Shown here: one piece after another, positions 53,507 through 61,763 of the stretch
Position numbering within the stretch: the first letter of the stretch is position 1
How the letters are laid out: each line of letters begins with the position of its first letter
From: Chloroflexota bacterium
GTDB taxonomy: Bacteria > Chloroflexota > Anaerolineae > J036 > Brachytrichaceae
DNA: 64,000 nucleotides
Assembly: GCA_023382055.1 (NCBI GenBank)
Contig: JAMCQN010000177.1
Location: forward strand, 1-64,000
Reading direction: 5' to 3'
Notes under the pieces: model-generated
The model's database searches: none
Told to the model about the DNA's origin: nothing
What the model saw: the letters and a program-made list of their open reading frames with translations, nothing else
Translations under genes and position numbers: made by a program

Positions 53507-54484
53507 ATGCGACTGCTTAAAGGATCAGTGTTAGTCCTGGCAATCGCTGGTGTCATTGCGCTGGTACTGGCTTCCCGCGCGATCGCTCGTCCTCTTACGG
53601 CGATTTCGGCAATCAGCCCCGCGATGAACTTCGCCTACGTGCGTGTTGCGGGAGCAGTGATCGATTACCCCTCGCTCTCCCTGGCTGACGGCTACATGTC
53701 ATTTGAGGTGCAGGATGCCAGTGGACTGATACGGGTAACGGCGTATCGCGCAGTACTCGATAAGCTGGTCGCTATAGGGCGCATTCCAATGCCCGGCAGC
53801 CGTGTAACGGTTGAAGGCACACTGCGCGTGCGTGAAGACGAACCATCCCTGACCCTGAACGCGGCAGAGGCGTTGGCGCTGGATGCCGCACCGGTGCAGG
53901 TCATCGCATTATCGGCGCTGGGCGCCATGCGGCCTGGCGACAGGGCTGCCACCATTGCACAGGTGCGACGCGTGCGCGATGCCGGCAGCGGCTTACGGAT
54001 CATCAGCCTGCGCGCGGGCAGCGCAGAAGCTGACCTGCTCATCCCGCTGAACCTGCGGAATATCTTCGGTGAATCGCCAGCGGTTTCAGTCGGAGACTGG
54101 ATCAGCGTCACCGGCGCTGTCGCTGAATATCGCGGCAAACGCGAACTGCTTGCCAACAGCGCGCAGGAAATCGTCGCAGCGCCGCCGATGGAATACGACC
54201 TGCGGCCGCTCGCGGCGATAAATAAGAATATGACCGGGCAATGGGTGGCGGTGCGCGGCATTGTGAATAAGCTCCGCCCCATGAAGACTGGCATATTGCT
54301 CGACCTCAAAGACAACGCAGGCGGTGCGATTACCGTGGCGATGTTCGACGCCTGGTTCAACGTGCCATTTTCACGTACGCTCCGCGTCGGTGATGGGATT
54401 GTCGCCCAGGGCACTCTGGTTGATTACTATGGTCAACTGGAACTGCAACCGGAACAGAGCGTCGACCTAATCCAGTACCAGTAA
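53507..54484 (+). CDS. Membrane-anchored protein with tandem OB-fold-like domains
   Basis: 325 residues. One N-terminal hydrophobic helix (5-25) is followed by three repeats of about 95 residues that look like OB folds of the nucleic-acid-binding tRNA_anti type: YVRVAGAVIDYP/FEVQDASGLIRVTAY, ATIAQVRRVRDAGSG/LRIISL and WVAVRGIVNKLRP/LLDLKDNAGGAITVAMF. The repeat boundaries carry the expected VTVEGTL, ISVTGAV and IVAQGTL strands. Because it is exported, the ligand might be extracellular DNA or an oligosaccharide; function unknown. Its last 18 bases overlap the convergent FecR-like gene. Confidence 0.72.
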   Translation: MRLLKGSVLVLAIAGVIALVLASRAIARPLTAISAISPAMNFAYVRVAGAVIDYPSLSLADGYMSFEVQDASGLIRVTAYRAVLDKLVAIGRIPMPGSRVTVEGTLRVREDEPSLTLNAAEALALDAAPVQVIALSALGAMRPGDRAATIAQVRRVRDAGSGLRIISLRAGSAEADLLIPLNLRNIFGESPAVSVGDWISVTGAVAEYRGKRELLANSAQEIVAAPPMEYDLRPLAAINKNMTGQWVAVRGIVNKLRPMKTGILLDLKDNAGGAITVAMFDAWFNVPFSRTLRVGDGIVAQGTLVDYYGQLELQPEQSVDLIQYQ

Positions 54485-55747
54485 CTCCACGGAGTTGACG
54501 CGCGTTTGCACCCCGTGTCCTTCTGCGTAAATCTGGATGTAGTTCAGATACTCTATACCCGGGATCGTTTCGACCAGGTTGGGAGACTCATAGGGTTCGT
54601 CCCGGCCCAGGCGCGTGGCGATGTGTTTGGTGCGCGGCTCGGCTGACTGCACAATAAAGTCAGGCAGGTCAGGCATGGATGGCGTGCCATCGGCGTAAAA
54701 GCCCTGAGTCCAGTCGGCAGTCGCGCCGTCCTTCGTGTGGTAGTTGATCTTCACCATCAGTGGGCATTCGCTTCCCTGTCCGCCGCATACCTTGAGTTCC
54801 TGGTACAGGATGGCGAAATTCAGACGCAATTGCAGCGATGAACGCCCGCTGATATTTTCGTTGATCATCTGCTTAACGCCGGTTCGTCCCCAGTTGAGGC
54901 CGACGCCGGGTCGCGACAGCATCAGCGCCGTATTCGCGCCAGAACCGATTATCTGGACGGTGCCCGTCACATCGCCCGGAACCGATACATCGGTGATGGG
55001 TTCCCAGTCCTTGTCGAGCGGCGACTGGAAGCGACCGTTGCGCACCAGATCGCGCGGCGGCGCATACAAACCTGGCACAATCCCCTCGCCTTTATGGACG
55101 ATCGTGCGCTGGTTGGCCTCAATATTGAAAGTCTCCGGTTTTGCCGCGGAGGTGATCTGCGCCGAACCGGTGCGTACATACAGGCTCGTCTCCTCCGGCG
55201 TGACCTCGAATGAGTATGATCCATCGTCAAGCACGGCCGACATATGCTCGCTGCGCACCGTCAGGTTCAGATCATGATCCGTCAGGTTGCTGGTCTGGAT
55301 CTGCACCCGCCCGCTCAGCAGTTTGATCGTCACCTCACTCGGTGTATTGGCGATATGAAAGCGGGGGATGCGTGCGCGCGTGACCTGTATGCGCGATCCC
55401 GAGTACAACTGCATGGACACCAGCGTCCCGGTGATTGTGTCATTCTGCCCGATAGTCAGGTATGCCTGCGAGGGTATATCCCCGTCGACAATGATCGTGC
55501 TGCCTTCATCGAGCGCGCGCCCATCCTGGCCGACCACCCGCGCATCCGCTTCAGTCGCGGGGGGCGTAAAGACGTTTGTGCGCCCGGCCTGAAGCTTTAC
55601 GAAAATCAAGGCGGTATAGGTCGTATTGTTTACAAACGACATAGCCGCGGTCGGCACACCGACTGCCAGTGCGCAACACGACAGTAATGAAGCCAGCAGG
55701 ACCGTCCAGGCTAAACGCTGCGGCGCCTTGATCACCAGGTACTCCAT
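54467..55747 (-). CDS. FecR-domain-like membrane-anchored protein
   Basis: 426 residues. A single N-terminal membrane helix (about 12-35) is followed by a beta-rich FecR-like region (about 105-210, IKLLSGRVQIQTSNL, EETSLYVRTGSAQIT, NIEANQRTIVHKGEG). A jelly-roll-like C-terminal domain follows (about 230-426). FecR domains usually serve iron or cell-surface signalling with sigma factors; no sigma factor is nearby and a full FecR pairing is not supported. The start overlaps the end of accC by 16 bases, indicating coupled translation. It converges on the OB-fold gene. Confidence 0.75.
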   Translation of the reverse strand: MEYLVIKAPQRLAWTVLLASLLSCCALAVGVPTAAMSFVNNTTYTALIFVKLQAGRTNVFTPPATEADARVVGQDGRALDEGSTIIVDGDIPSQAYLTIGQNDTITGTLVSMQLYSGSRIQVTRARIPRFHIANTPSEVTIKLLSGRVQIQTSNLTDHDLNLTVRSEHMSAVLDDGSYSFEVTPEETSLYVRTGSAQITSAAKPETFNIEANQRTIVHKGEGIVPGLYAPPRDLVRNGRFQSPLDKDWEPITDVSVPGDVTGTVQIIGSGANTALMLSRPGVGLNWGRTGVKQMINENISGRSSLQLRLNFAILYQELKVCGGQGSECPLMVKINYHTKDGATADWTQGFYADGTPSMPDLPDFIVQSAEPRTKHIATRLGRDEPYESPNLVETIPGIEYLNYIQIYAEGHGVQTRVNSVELLVLD

Positions 55748-57216
55748 TTCCAGCGTAACATTGTGCGCCGTTCATTTCGCTCGATGTGGCTGGCCGTGTG
55801 CTGGCCGCGCTGGTGTGCAACCATCGTGGCCGCAATTGCCGCGATTTCCGGGAATGGCGGTTCCTGCTCCTCCAGCGCGAAGCGGTCTTCCACAAAGCGC
55901 GTGTCGAATGTTCCGGCCTGAAAACGCAGGCTGCCCACCAGCTTAACGTGAAACGGTATGTTGGTCTTGACGCCCATGATGCGGAATTCCGACAGCGCCC
56001 TGCGCATGCGCATGACGGCTTCGGCGCGCGTGTCGCCCCAGCAGATTACTTTGGCGATCATGGAATCATAGAACGGCGTCACCTCAAAGCCCTCGTACAC
56101 GCCGGTATCTACACGCACTCCCGGGCCGGTAGGGAAATTGATGCGGGTTATAACGCCGGTGCTTGGCATGAAGTTGGCGAATGGATCTTCGGCATTGATA
56201 CGGCACTCGATCGCCCAGCCGTTCTGCTCGACATCGCATTGCGCGTAACGCAGCTTGCGCCCGCGCGCGATGCGAATCTGCTCCTTGACGATATCAACGC
56301 CGGTAACGCGCTCGGTGATCGGATGCTCTACCTGCAGGCGGGTATTCATCTCCATGAAGTAGAAATTGTTTTGCCTGTCCAGTAGATACTCGATCGTGCC
56401 GGCGTTGGTATAGTTGATGGCCTTGGCTGCCCGCACCGCCATTTCCCCCATCCGGGCGCGCAACGATTGGTTCATCACCGGGGAAGGGGATTCCTCCACC
56501 AGTTTCTGACGGCGCCTCTGCAGGCTGCACTCACGTTCACCCAGGTGGATGATATTCCCGAACTCGTCGCCCAGGAGCTGGAACTCGATATGGCGCGCGC
56601 CCTCAACCAGCTTCTCCAGGTATACGGCGCCATCGCCAAAGGATGACTCGGCCTCGCGGCGCGCGCTTACCAGCAGAGCCGGCATCTCCTCAATGTGGCG
56701 CACCTCGCGTTGACCTTTACCGCCGCCGCCGGCGCTCGCCTTTATCAACAGCGGAAACCCGATGCTGGGCGATATGGCCAGCAATTCGTCGTCAGTGAGA
56801 TTCGCCTCGCCCTCTGTGCCGGGGATCACTTGCACTCCGGCCTTCTGCACCGTCGCGCGCGCGACGGCTTTATCGCCCATCTTTGCGATGGCGTGCGGGG
56901 ATGGCCCGATGAAGGTTATGCCTGCATCCGCGCAGGCCTGTGCGAAATCTTCACGCTCAGCCAGGAAACCATAGCCGGGGTGGATCGCATCAGCGCCCGA
57001 CTTTTTAGCCACTTCCAGAAGCCGGTCTATCCGCAAGTAGGACTCTCGCGCCGGCGCGGCGCCGATATGATAAGCCTCATCGGACAGGCGCACATGCAGC
57101 GCGTTACGATCCACATCTGAATACACCGCCACCGTGCCGATACCCAACTCATGACACGCTCTTACAATCCGCACAGCTATTTCACCGCGATTGGCAACAA
57201 GTATCTTTGTAAACAT
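55732..57216 (-). CDS. accC: Biotin carboxylase subunit of acetyl-CoA carboxylase
   Basis: 494 residues. Carboxylates biotin on its carrier for malonyl-CoA (or other acyl-CoA) formation. The N-terminal domain opens ILVANRGEIAVRIVRAC. The ATP-grasp domain has the glycine-rich SAGGGGKGQREV, with Gln in place of the usual Met, and HLGERECSLQRRRQKLVEESPSP. The catalytic region FMEMNTRLQVEHPITE and IECRINAEDP follow. About 40 extra residues at the C-terminus end in a basic stretch. No accB or carboxyltransferase gene is adjacent, so whether it belongs to acetyl- or propionyl-CoA carboxylase is open. Confidence 0.95.
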   Translation of the reverse strand: MFTKILVANRGEIAVRIVRACHELGIGTVAVYSDVDRNALHVRLSDEAYHIGAAPARESYLRIDRLLEVAKKSGADAIHPGYGFLAEREDFAQACADAGITFIGPSPHAIAKMGDKAVARATVQKAGVQVIPGTEGEANLTDDELLAISPSIGFPLLIKASAGGGGKGQREVRHIEEMPALLVSARREAESSFGDGAVYLEKLVEGARHIEFQLLGDEFGNIIHLGERECSLQRRRQKLVEESPSPVMNQSLRARMGEMAVRAAKAINYTNAGTIEYLLDRQNNFYFMEMNTRLQVEHPITERVTGVDIVKEQIRIARGRKLRYAQCDVEQNGWAIECRINAEDPFANFMPSTGVITRINFPTGPGVRVDTGVYEGFEVTPFYDSMIAKVICWGDTRAEAVMRMRRALSEFRIMGVKTNIPFHVKLVGSLRFQAGTFDTRFVEDRFALEEQEPPFPEIAAIAATMVAHQRGQHTASHIERNERRTMLRWKWSTW

Positions 57217-57332
57217 TCACTGATCTCCGCTTCCAGATCGGTTAGCGCCATATACGCCAGCTAGTACACCAAGTATGCCATCTTTTATACAGTAAGGTAG
57301 AATCGCCCAATTCGCCGGGTGAGTTGAGTTAC

Positions 57333-58175
57333 GTGACAGACCAGAAACAAACCGTTCAAGACCAGTTCGGCGCGAACGCCGAGAATTATGCGCGCAGCAC
57401 TTTGTTTGCCGGTGGTGAGAGCCTGGCTGACATGGTCAGGCTGGTGCAACCCGCGAGTGCCTGGAATGTCCTTGACGTGGCGACGGGCGGCGGACACTGC
57501 GCCTGCGCGTTTGCGCCGCTGGTGAAGCATGTCACGGCGACCGACATCACCGAGCGCATGCTGCAGGCGGCTGAACGGGTCGCCCGCGAACGGGAACTGC
57601 TGAATATCCGCTTCGAAAAAGCCGATGCAGAGGCGTTACCGTATTCAGACGACCGCTTTGACCTGGTTACCTGCAGGATTGCCGCCCATCATTTCAGCGA
57701 ACCCGGCCAGGCGGTGCGCGAGATGGCGCGGGTGTGCAAACCGGGCGGGCTGGTAGCCGTGATCGACGGGATTGCGCCCAACAACCGGACCGCGGCCGAT
57801 GAGGTCAACGCCTGGGAAACCTGGCGCGATCCGTCGCACGTCGCGCTGCTGACTGTGAATGGTTGGTCCAGCTTGTTCTGTGCTGCTGAACTGGGAGCGG
57901 TTCACCTCGCCAGGTATGCGATGGAACTCGATTTTGACGATCACATGCGTCGCGCCGGTTGCGATGCGCGGACGACCGCGAAAGTGCGCGATGGCCTGCT
58001 GAACGGCTCACCGGCTATGCGCGACTGGCTGAGACCGCGCGTAAATGGCGATAAAATAGCGCTGATCTGGCGACTTATACTGATCGTGGGGCGCAAGACA
58101 TTACACGGTCATAATTACGACACTCAGAAGTCTGACTTCTGCAAGAAGTCAGACTTCTCCACTGGGCTGGGATAG
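57333..58175 (+). CDS. Class I SAM-dependent methyltransferase with palindrome-encoded tail
   Basis: About 280 residues. A UbiE/methyltransferase-11-like fold: SAM loop LDVATGGGHCACAF, acidic end ATDITERML, motif ADAEALPYSDDRFDLVTCRIAAHHF, and VCKPGGLVAVID. Substrate unknown. GTG 57333 (protein start MTDQKQTV) is chosen; TTG 57324 is in frame. The last 16 residues, including KSDFCKKSDF, come from a 15-bp palindromic repeat at the 3' end. The body of the fold ends before it, so the tail probably arose by repeat insertion. Confidence 0.88.
   Translation: MTDQKQTVQDQFGANAENYARSTLFAGGESLADMVRLVQPASAWNVLDVATGGGHCACAFAPLVKHVTATDITERMLQAAERVARERELLNIRFEKADAEALPYSDDRFDLVTCRIAAHHFSEPGQAVREMARVCKPGGLVAVIDGIAPNNRTAADEVNAWETWRDPSHVALLTVNGWSSLFCAAELGAVHLARYAMELDFDDHMRRAGCDARTTAKVRDGLLNGSPAMRDWLRPRVNGDKIALIWRLILIVGRKTLHGHNYDTQKSDFCKKSDFSTGLG
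58126..58158. repeat. Palindromic repeat, GTCTGACTTC family
   Basis: A perfect 15-bp inverted repeat (arms 58126-58140 and 58144-58158, loop GCA). It contains AGTCTGACTTC and its complement, like the element at 30426, and forms the 3' end of the methyltransferase coding region. Confidence 0.88.
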
Positions 58176-58215
58176 GTTCTAAGCAAAGATTGACTGGATC
58201 GCAGGTGTTTGAATC

Positions 58216-59712
58216 ATGGCGTTAGAGACTCCGCGAATGAAGTACCACATCGCTACTTTCGGCTGCCAGATGAATGAAGCCGATTCGCAACGGCTGGCAA
58301 CTGAACTGGAGAAACTGGGTTTAGAGGCGACAGAGACGCGCGCCGAGGCGGATGTACTCGTACTCAATACATGTGTTGTGCGCCAGAACGCGGAGGATAA
58401 AGCGTACAGCTATATCCAGACGCTAAAGCCGATCAAGCGTCAGAAACCCGAAGCTGTTATCGGCGTGATGGGTTGTCTGGTGGGTGTGCGAGGCAATTCA
58501 CCTTTGCAGAAAGCCTTTCCTTATGTCGATGTGTTCATGGCGCCCAGCGATCCCAAGCCGATGATCGACCTGTTGTTGCAGCGCGATGGCAAGGTGCTGG
58601 CGCAGACGGAGACCCAGACCCGCTTTGCCCTGCAGGATGGCGATTATGAGGCGCGTGCGGAGTCCGCATATGGCTTGCCGGCCCACCTGCGCGGCGCCCA
58701 GGTGGCTGCCCACGTGCCCATTGTTTATGGCTGCTCACATGCGTGTACGTTCTGCATTATTCCATTCAGGCGCGGCGTGGAGCGCAGCCGGCCCGTCGGC
58801 GATATCGTTGCCGATGTGCGCGCCATGGTCCAGCAGGGCGTGCGCGAGGTGACGTTGCTTGGCCAGATCGTCGACAGGTACGGTTATGATCTGCTGGGTG
58901 ATGACTATGCGATCCGTGCGTACAATCCCGGCGCTGCTTCAGGCCGCCCCTCGCAGAACACCCCGCTGAAGACGCCTCTAGTCGAGTTGTTCCGTCTGTT
59001 AAGCGAGATCAAGGGCTTATACCGCATTCGTTTCCTGACCTCCCACCCGAATTGGATGACTGACGAGTTGCTGGACGCGATCCGCGAGTACCCCAAGGTG
59101 ATGCCTCATATCGAGGCGCCGGTGCAAGCTGGCGACGACGAGGTGCTTTTACAGATGCGTCGCGGCTACACGGCTGATGACTACCGCGCGCTTATCGGCC
59201 GTATCCGCGCCAAGTTGCCGCATGCCGGTATCGCCACCGATATCATCGTCGGATTCTGCGGCGAGACGGAGACGCAGTTCATGCATACGTATGATCTGCT
59301 GGAAGAGTTGAAACTGGATGTCATCCATATAGCGCAGTACTCTACACGACCGAATACCATTGCCAGCCGCAGTCTGGTGGACGATGTCCCCGCCGCAGAG
59401 AAAGAACGGCGCTTCCGCATGCTGGAGGATCAGCAGGAACGCATCTCTGCCCAGATCAACGCCCGGCTGATGGGACAGACGGTGCAGGTGCTGGTGGAAG
59501 ACCGCCATAAAGGCAAATGGCGCGGGCGCACGCCCAGTAACAAACTCGTCTTCTTTGACGATGCTGGACGCGACTGGCGCGGCCAGCTCGCCGATGTCAC
59601 CATCGACTGGACAGGTCCATGGAGCATGCAGGGTAAGCTGGCCGGCAAGGGCACCGTTGCGTCTGACGGCGCCGAAACCCTTGTGTCAGTTGCTGGCATA
59701 CCTATCCATTGA
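58216..59712 (+). CDS. miaB: tRNA-2-methylthio-N6-dimethylallyladenosine synthase
   Basis: 498 residues. Radical SAM methylthiotransferase that thiolates A37 of tRNAs. The N-terminal UPF0004 domain has cluster ligands in TFGCQMN, NTCVVR and MGCLVG. The radical SAM motif is CSHACTFCIIP. The C-terminal TRAM domain is present (QVLVEDRHKGKWRGRTPSNKL). The protein is longer than usual because of an insertion (about residues 225-255) after LLGQIVDRYGYD, with AYNPGAASGRPSQN. AGGTG precedes the ATG. The next gene overlaps its stop as TTGA. Confidence 0.94.
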   Translation: MALETPRMKYHIATFGCQMNEADSQRLATELEKLGLEATETRAEADVLVLNTCVVRQNAEDKAYSYIQTLKPIKRQKPEAVIGVMGCLVGVRGNSPLQKAFPYVDVFMAPSDPKPMIDLLLQRDGKVLAQTETQTRFALQDGDYEARAESAYGLPAHLRGAQVAAHVPIVYGCSHACTFCIIPFRRGVERSRPVGDIVADVRAMVQQGVREVTLLGQIVDRYGYDLLGDDYAIRAYNPGAASGRPSQNTPLKTPLVELFRLLSEIKGLYRIRFLTSHPNWMTDELLDAIREYPKVMPHIEAPVQAGDDEVLLQMRRGYTADDYRALIGRIRAKLPHAGIATDIIVGFCGETETQFMHTYDLLEELKLDVIHIAQYSTRPNTIASRSLVDDVPAAEKERRFRMLEDQQERISAQINARLMGQTVQVLVEDRHKGKWRGRTPSNKLVFFDDAGRDWRGQLADVTIDWTGPWSMQGKLAGKGTVASDGAETLVSVAGIPIH

Positions 59713-60503
59713 AACCTCAACAAACAGGTCAGGATCAGGTGCCTGCAATACCGTACCCACCAGCCGTGGGTGACTATGTCATCCGACCGTTTGAGTCCAT
59801 ACACGATCATGAACAGTGCCAGGAGCTTCAGGGTCGCATCTGGGGAGAGTCGTTTGCCGTGCCGGTGAATATGACCGTGGCTGTCGAGCGGCATGGCGGC
59901 GTCGCCATCGGCGCTTTCGACACGTCCAGCCAGGCCATGATCGGGTTTGTCTTGAGTTTCGTCGCACCTACGCCTTATCCGGAAGCGCGCCACGGTCTGA
60001 GTCAGCATTCTCATATGGCCGCCATCGATGAGCGCTGGCAGGGGCGCGGCATCGGCACGGCGCTCAAGCTGGCGCAGCGCGATGCAGCATTAGCGCAGGG
60101 AATCAACCTGATGACATGGACCTATGATCCGCTCGAAGCCCGCAATGCCGCACTGAACATCCGCAAGCTGGGATGCATCTGTCGCATTTACGAGCGCAAT
60201 GTCTATGGCGACATGGCCGATAACCTGAACGCGGGCCTGCCGACTGATCGATTTGAAGTGGAATGGTGGCTGGACGAACAGCGCCCGCGGCCTGCTGATG
60301 ATGGCCTCAGCACGGAGATTGCCATACCAGCCGACTTCCAGGCGATCAAACGGATCGACATGCAGCAGGCGCTTGAGTGGCGCTTGCGCACGCGCGAGCA
60401 GTTCGAGCGAGCATTCACAGATGGTTATGTTGTCACCGGCTTTGGGGTTGACAATAACAGTGCGCGGTATAGGCTCACAAGACTCTCAGCCAATCTCGTA
60501 TAA
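59709..60503 (+). CDS. GNAT-superfamily acetyltransferase (COG3375-like)
   Basis: About 264 residues. It fits the group of predicted GNAT proteins with YVIRPFESIHDHEQCQELQ at the start, the acetyl-CoA loop DERWQGRGIGTALKLAQRD, and WTYDPLEARNAALNIRKLGC. A second half of about 110 residues follows, including VEWWLDEQRPRP. The biochemical role is unknown. The start may be TTG 59709 (TTGA overlap with miaB) or GTG 59739, which has AGGTCAGG just upstream. Co-transcription with miaB is likely. Confidence 0.85.
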   Translation: MKPQQTGQDQVPAIPYPPAVGDYVIRPFESIHDHEQCQELQGRIWGESFAVPVNMTVAVERHGGVAIGAFDTSSQAMIGFVLSFVAPTPYPEARHGLSQHSHMAAIDERWQGRGIGTALKLAQRDAALAQGINLMTWTYDPLEARNAALNIRKLGCICRIYERNVYGDMADNLNAGLPTDRFEVEWWLDEQRPRPADDGLSTEIAIPADFQAIKRIDMQQALEWRLRTREQFERAFTDGYVVTGFGVDNNSARYRLTRLSANLV

Positions 60504-60504
60504 T
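60499..60504 (+). promoter_or_regulatory. Candidate -10 box upstream of rseP
   Basis: A perfect TATAAT nine bases before the ATG of a 37-codon ORF (60514-60627) and overlapping the end of the GNAT gene. No consensus -35 box is present at the right distance. Confidence 0.45.
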
Positions 60505-60513
60505 CTAGGTTGG

Positions 60514-60627
60514 ATGAGTTATAGATTTTCCAGTGGTTCCAAAGGCGTCAAGCGTGATGATGGAACTGCGATGGGTGATGCTGGAACCTGCCTTGCGGTT
60601 TCACTTTCGCCAACGGCAGGTGGATAA
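60514..60627 (+). CDS. Possible 37-residue leader peptide upstream of rseP
   Basis: A short frame beginning MSYRFSSGSKGVKRDDG, placed nine bases after TATAAT and ending five bases before the rseP ATG. The likely rseP ribosome binding site GGTGG lies inside its last codons, so translation could be coupled. No family or repeat-amino-acid signature of a classical attenuator peptide is visible. It may equally be untranslated leader. Confidence 0.3.
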   Translation: MSYRFSSGSKGVKRDDGTAMGDAGTCLAVSLSPTAGG

Positions 60628-60632
60628 CGTAA

Positions 60633-61763
60633 ATGGATGTACTCAATTCGATACTCACCGGTATACCGGTCTTCATCATCTTGCTCGGCCCGCTGATGTT
60701 TGTGCATGAGTTAGGGCACTTTCTGGCGGCAAAAAGGGCGGGCATCCGCGTGGAAGAGTTTGGCATGGGTTTTCCGCCGCGGGCGTTGACACTCTTCAAA
60801 CGCGGCGAAACGGTCTACTCGTTGAACTGGCTGCCGATCGGCGCATTTGTGCGCATGACCGGCGAGGAAGACCCCACCGACCCGCACAGTTTCGCGGCTC
60901 AACCGAAGCGCTGGCGTTTTATCACCCTGGTTGCAGGCCCCGGAATGAACTTTATCGCAGCGATCGTCATTCTATTTCTGGCTTATCTGCTTTTCGCCAC
61001 CCAGGTAACTGAAGGGCAGTATCGCATCGACAGCGTCAATCCGGGCAGTCCGGCGGCAAAGCTTGGCTTTATGCCCGGCGATATCGTTTTAGCTGCCAAT
61101 GGACAGGACATGACGCAGCACATCGACTCCAACAGTGCTCAGCAGGCCAGCGTTATCCCGCTGAAGCAGGCCTCGCAGGCTGCCATCGGCAAGCCCTTCA
61201 ACGTGGAGGTGATGCGCAAAGACGCCGCGGGCGTATCGCATGAGGTAGCGTTGGACGGATCTATCCCTGCCGATGCGAACCCGGAGACGCCGCTTGGTGT
61301 AAGTCTGTCGTTGATCGCCATCAAGGCAGAGCGCATTCCCTATACCTTTGATCAAGCCTTCGTAGCGGCATCAACCGATGCGGCGACGGTTATGGATTCG
61401 ATGGTGCGCGTACCGGTCGAACTGATCCGCGGCACCCTGTCGCTTTCACAGGCGCGTCCGACAGGTATCGTCGGTATCACCGGCATCGGGGTCGAGTTGA
61501 TCCGCGAAAATGACGTGCAGGGGCTATTCCCCTTCATTCGCTTTGCCGGTCTCCTGAGCCTGATTCTAGGCATCACCAACCTGCTGCCCATACCGGCGCT
61601 GGATGGCGGCAGAATTGTCTTCGTGCTGATCGAATGGGTGCGCGGACGACGCATTGATCCACTGCGCGAACAGTGGGTGCATGGGATTGGCATTATCATA
61701 TTGCTGGCGTTGTCAGCCGTCATTGCGGTCTTCGACATCATCAACCCGATCAGCCTGAGATGA
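60633..61763 (+). CDS. rseP: RIP metalloprotease RseP-like (site-2 protease, M50)
   Basis: 376 residues. Cleaves transmembrane segments of anti-sigma factors and signal-peptide remnants. The zinc site HELGH (His25, Glu26, His29) is in the first membrane helix, and the third ligand is in LLPIPALDGGRIVFV. A single PDZ domain lies between (about 125-215, GSPAAKLGFMPGDIVLAANGQ). Four membrane helices. The sequence is normal. The stop overlaps the next start as ATGA. No sigma or anti-sigma factor is in the window. Confidence 0.95.
   Translation: MDVLNSILTGIPVFIILLGPLMFVHELGHFLAAKRAGIRVEEFGMGFPPRALTLFKRGETVYSLNWLPIGAFVRMTGEEDPTDPHSFAAQPKRWRFITLVAGPGMNFIAAIVILFLAYLLFATQVTEGQYRIDSVNPGSPAAKLGFMPGDIVLAANGQDMTQHIDSNSAQQASVIPLKQASQAAIGKPFNVEVMRKDAAGVSHEVALDGSIPADANPETPLGVSLSLIAIKAERIPYTFDQAFVAASTDAATVMDSMVRVPVELIRGTLSLSQARPTGIVGITGIGVELIRENDVQGLFPFIRFAGLLSLILGITNLLPIPALDGGRIVFVLIEWVRGRRIDPLREQWVHGIGIIILLALSAVIAVFDIINPISLR

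Noticed and set aside
54467-55747. FecR-type iron signalling system
   Set aside because: Only the beta-rich FecR-like middle is present; no ECF sigma factor or TonB receptor gene is nearby.
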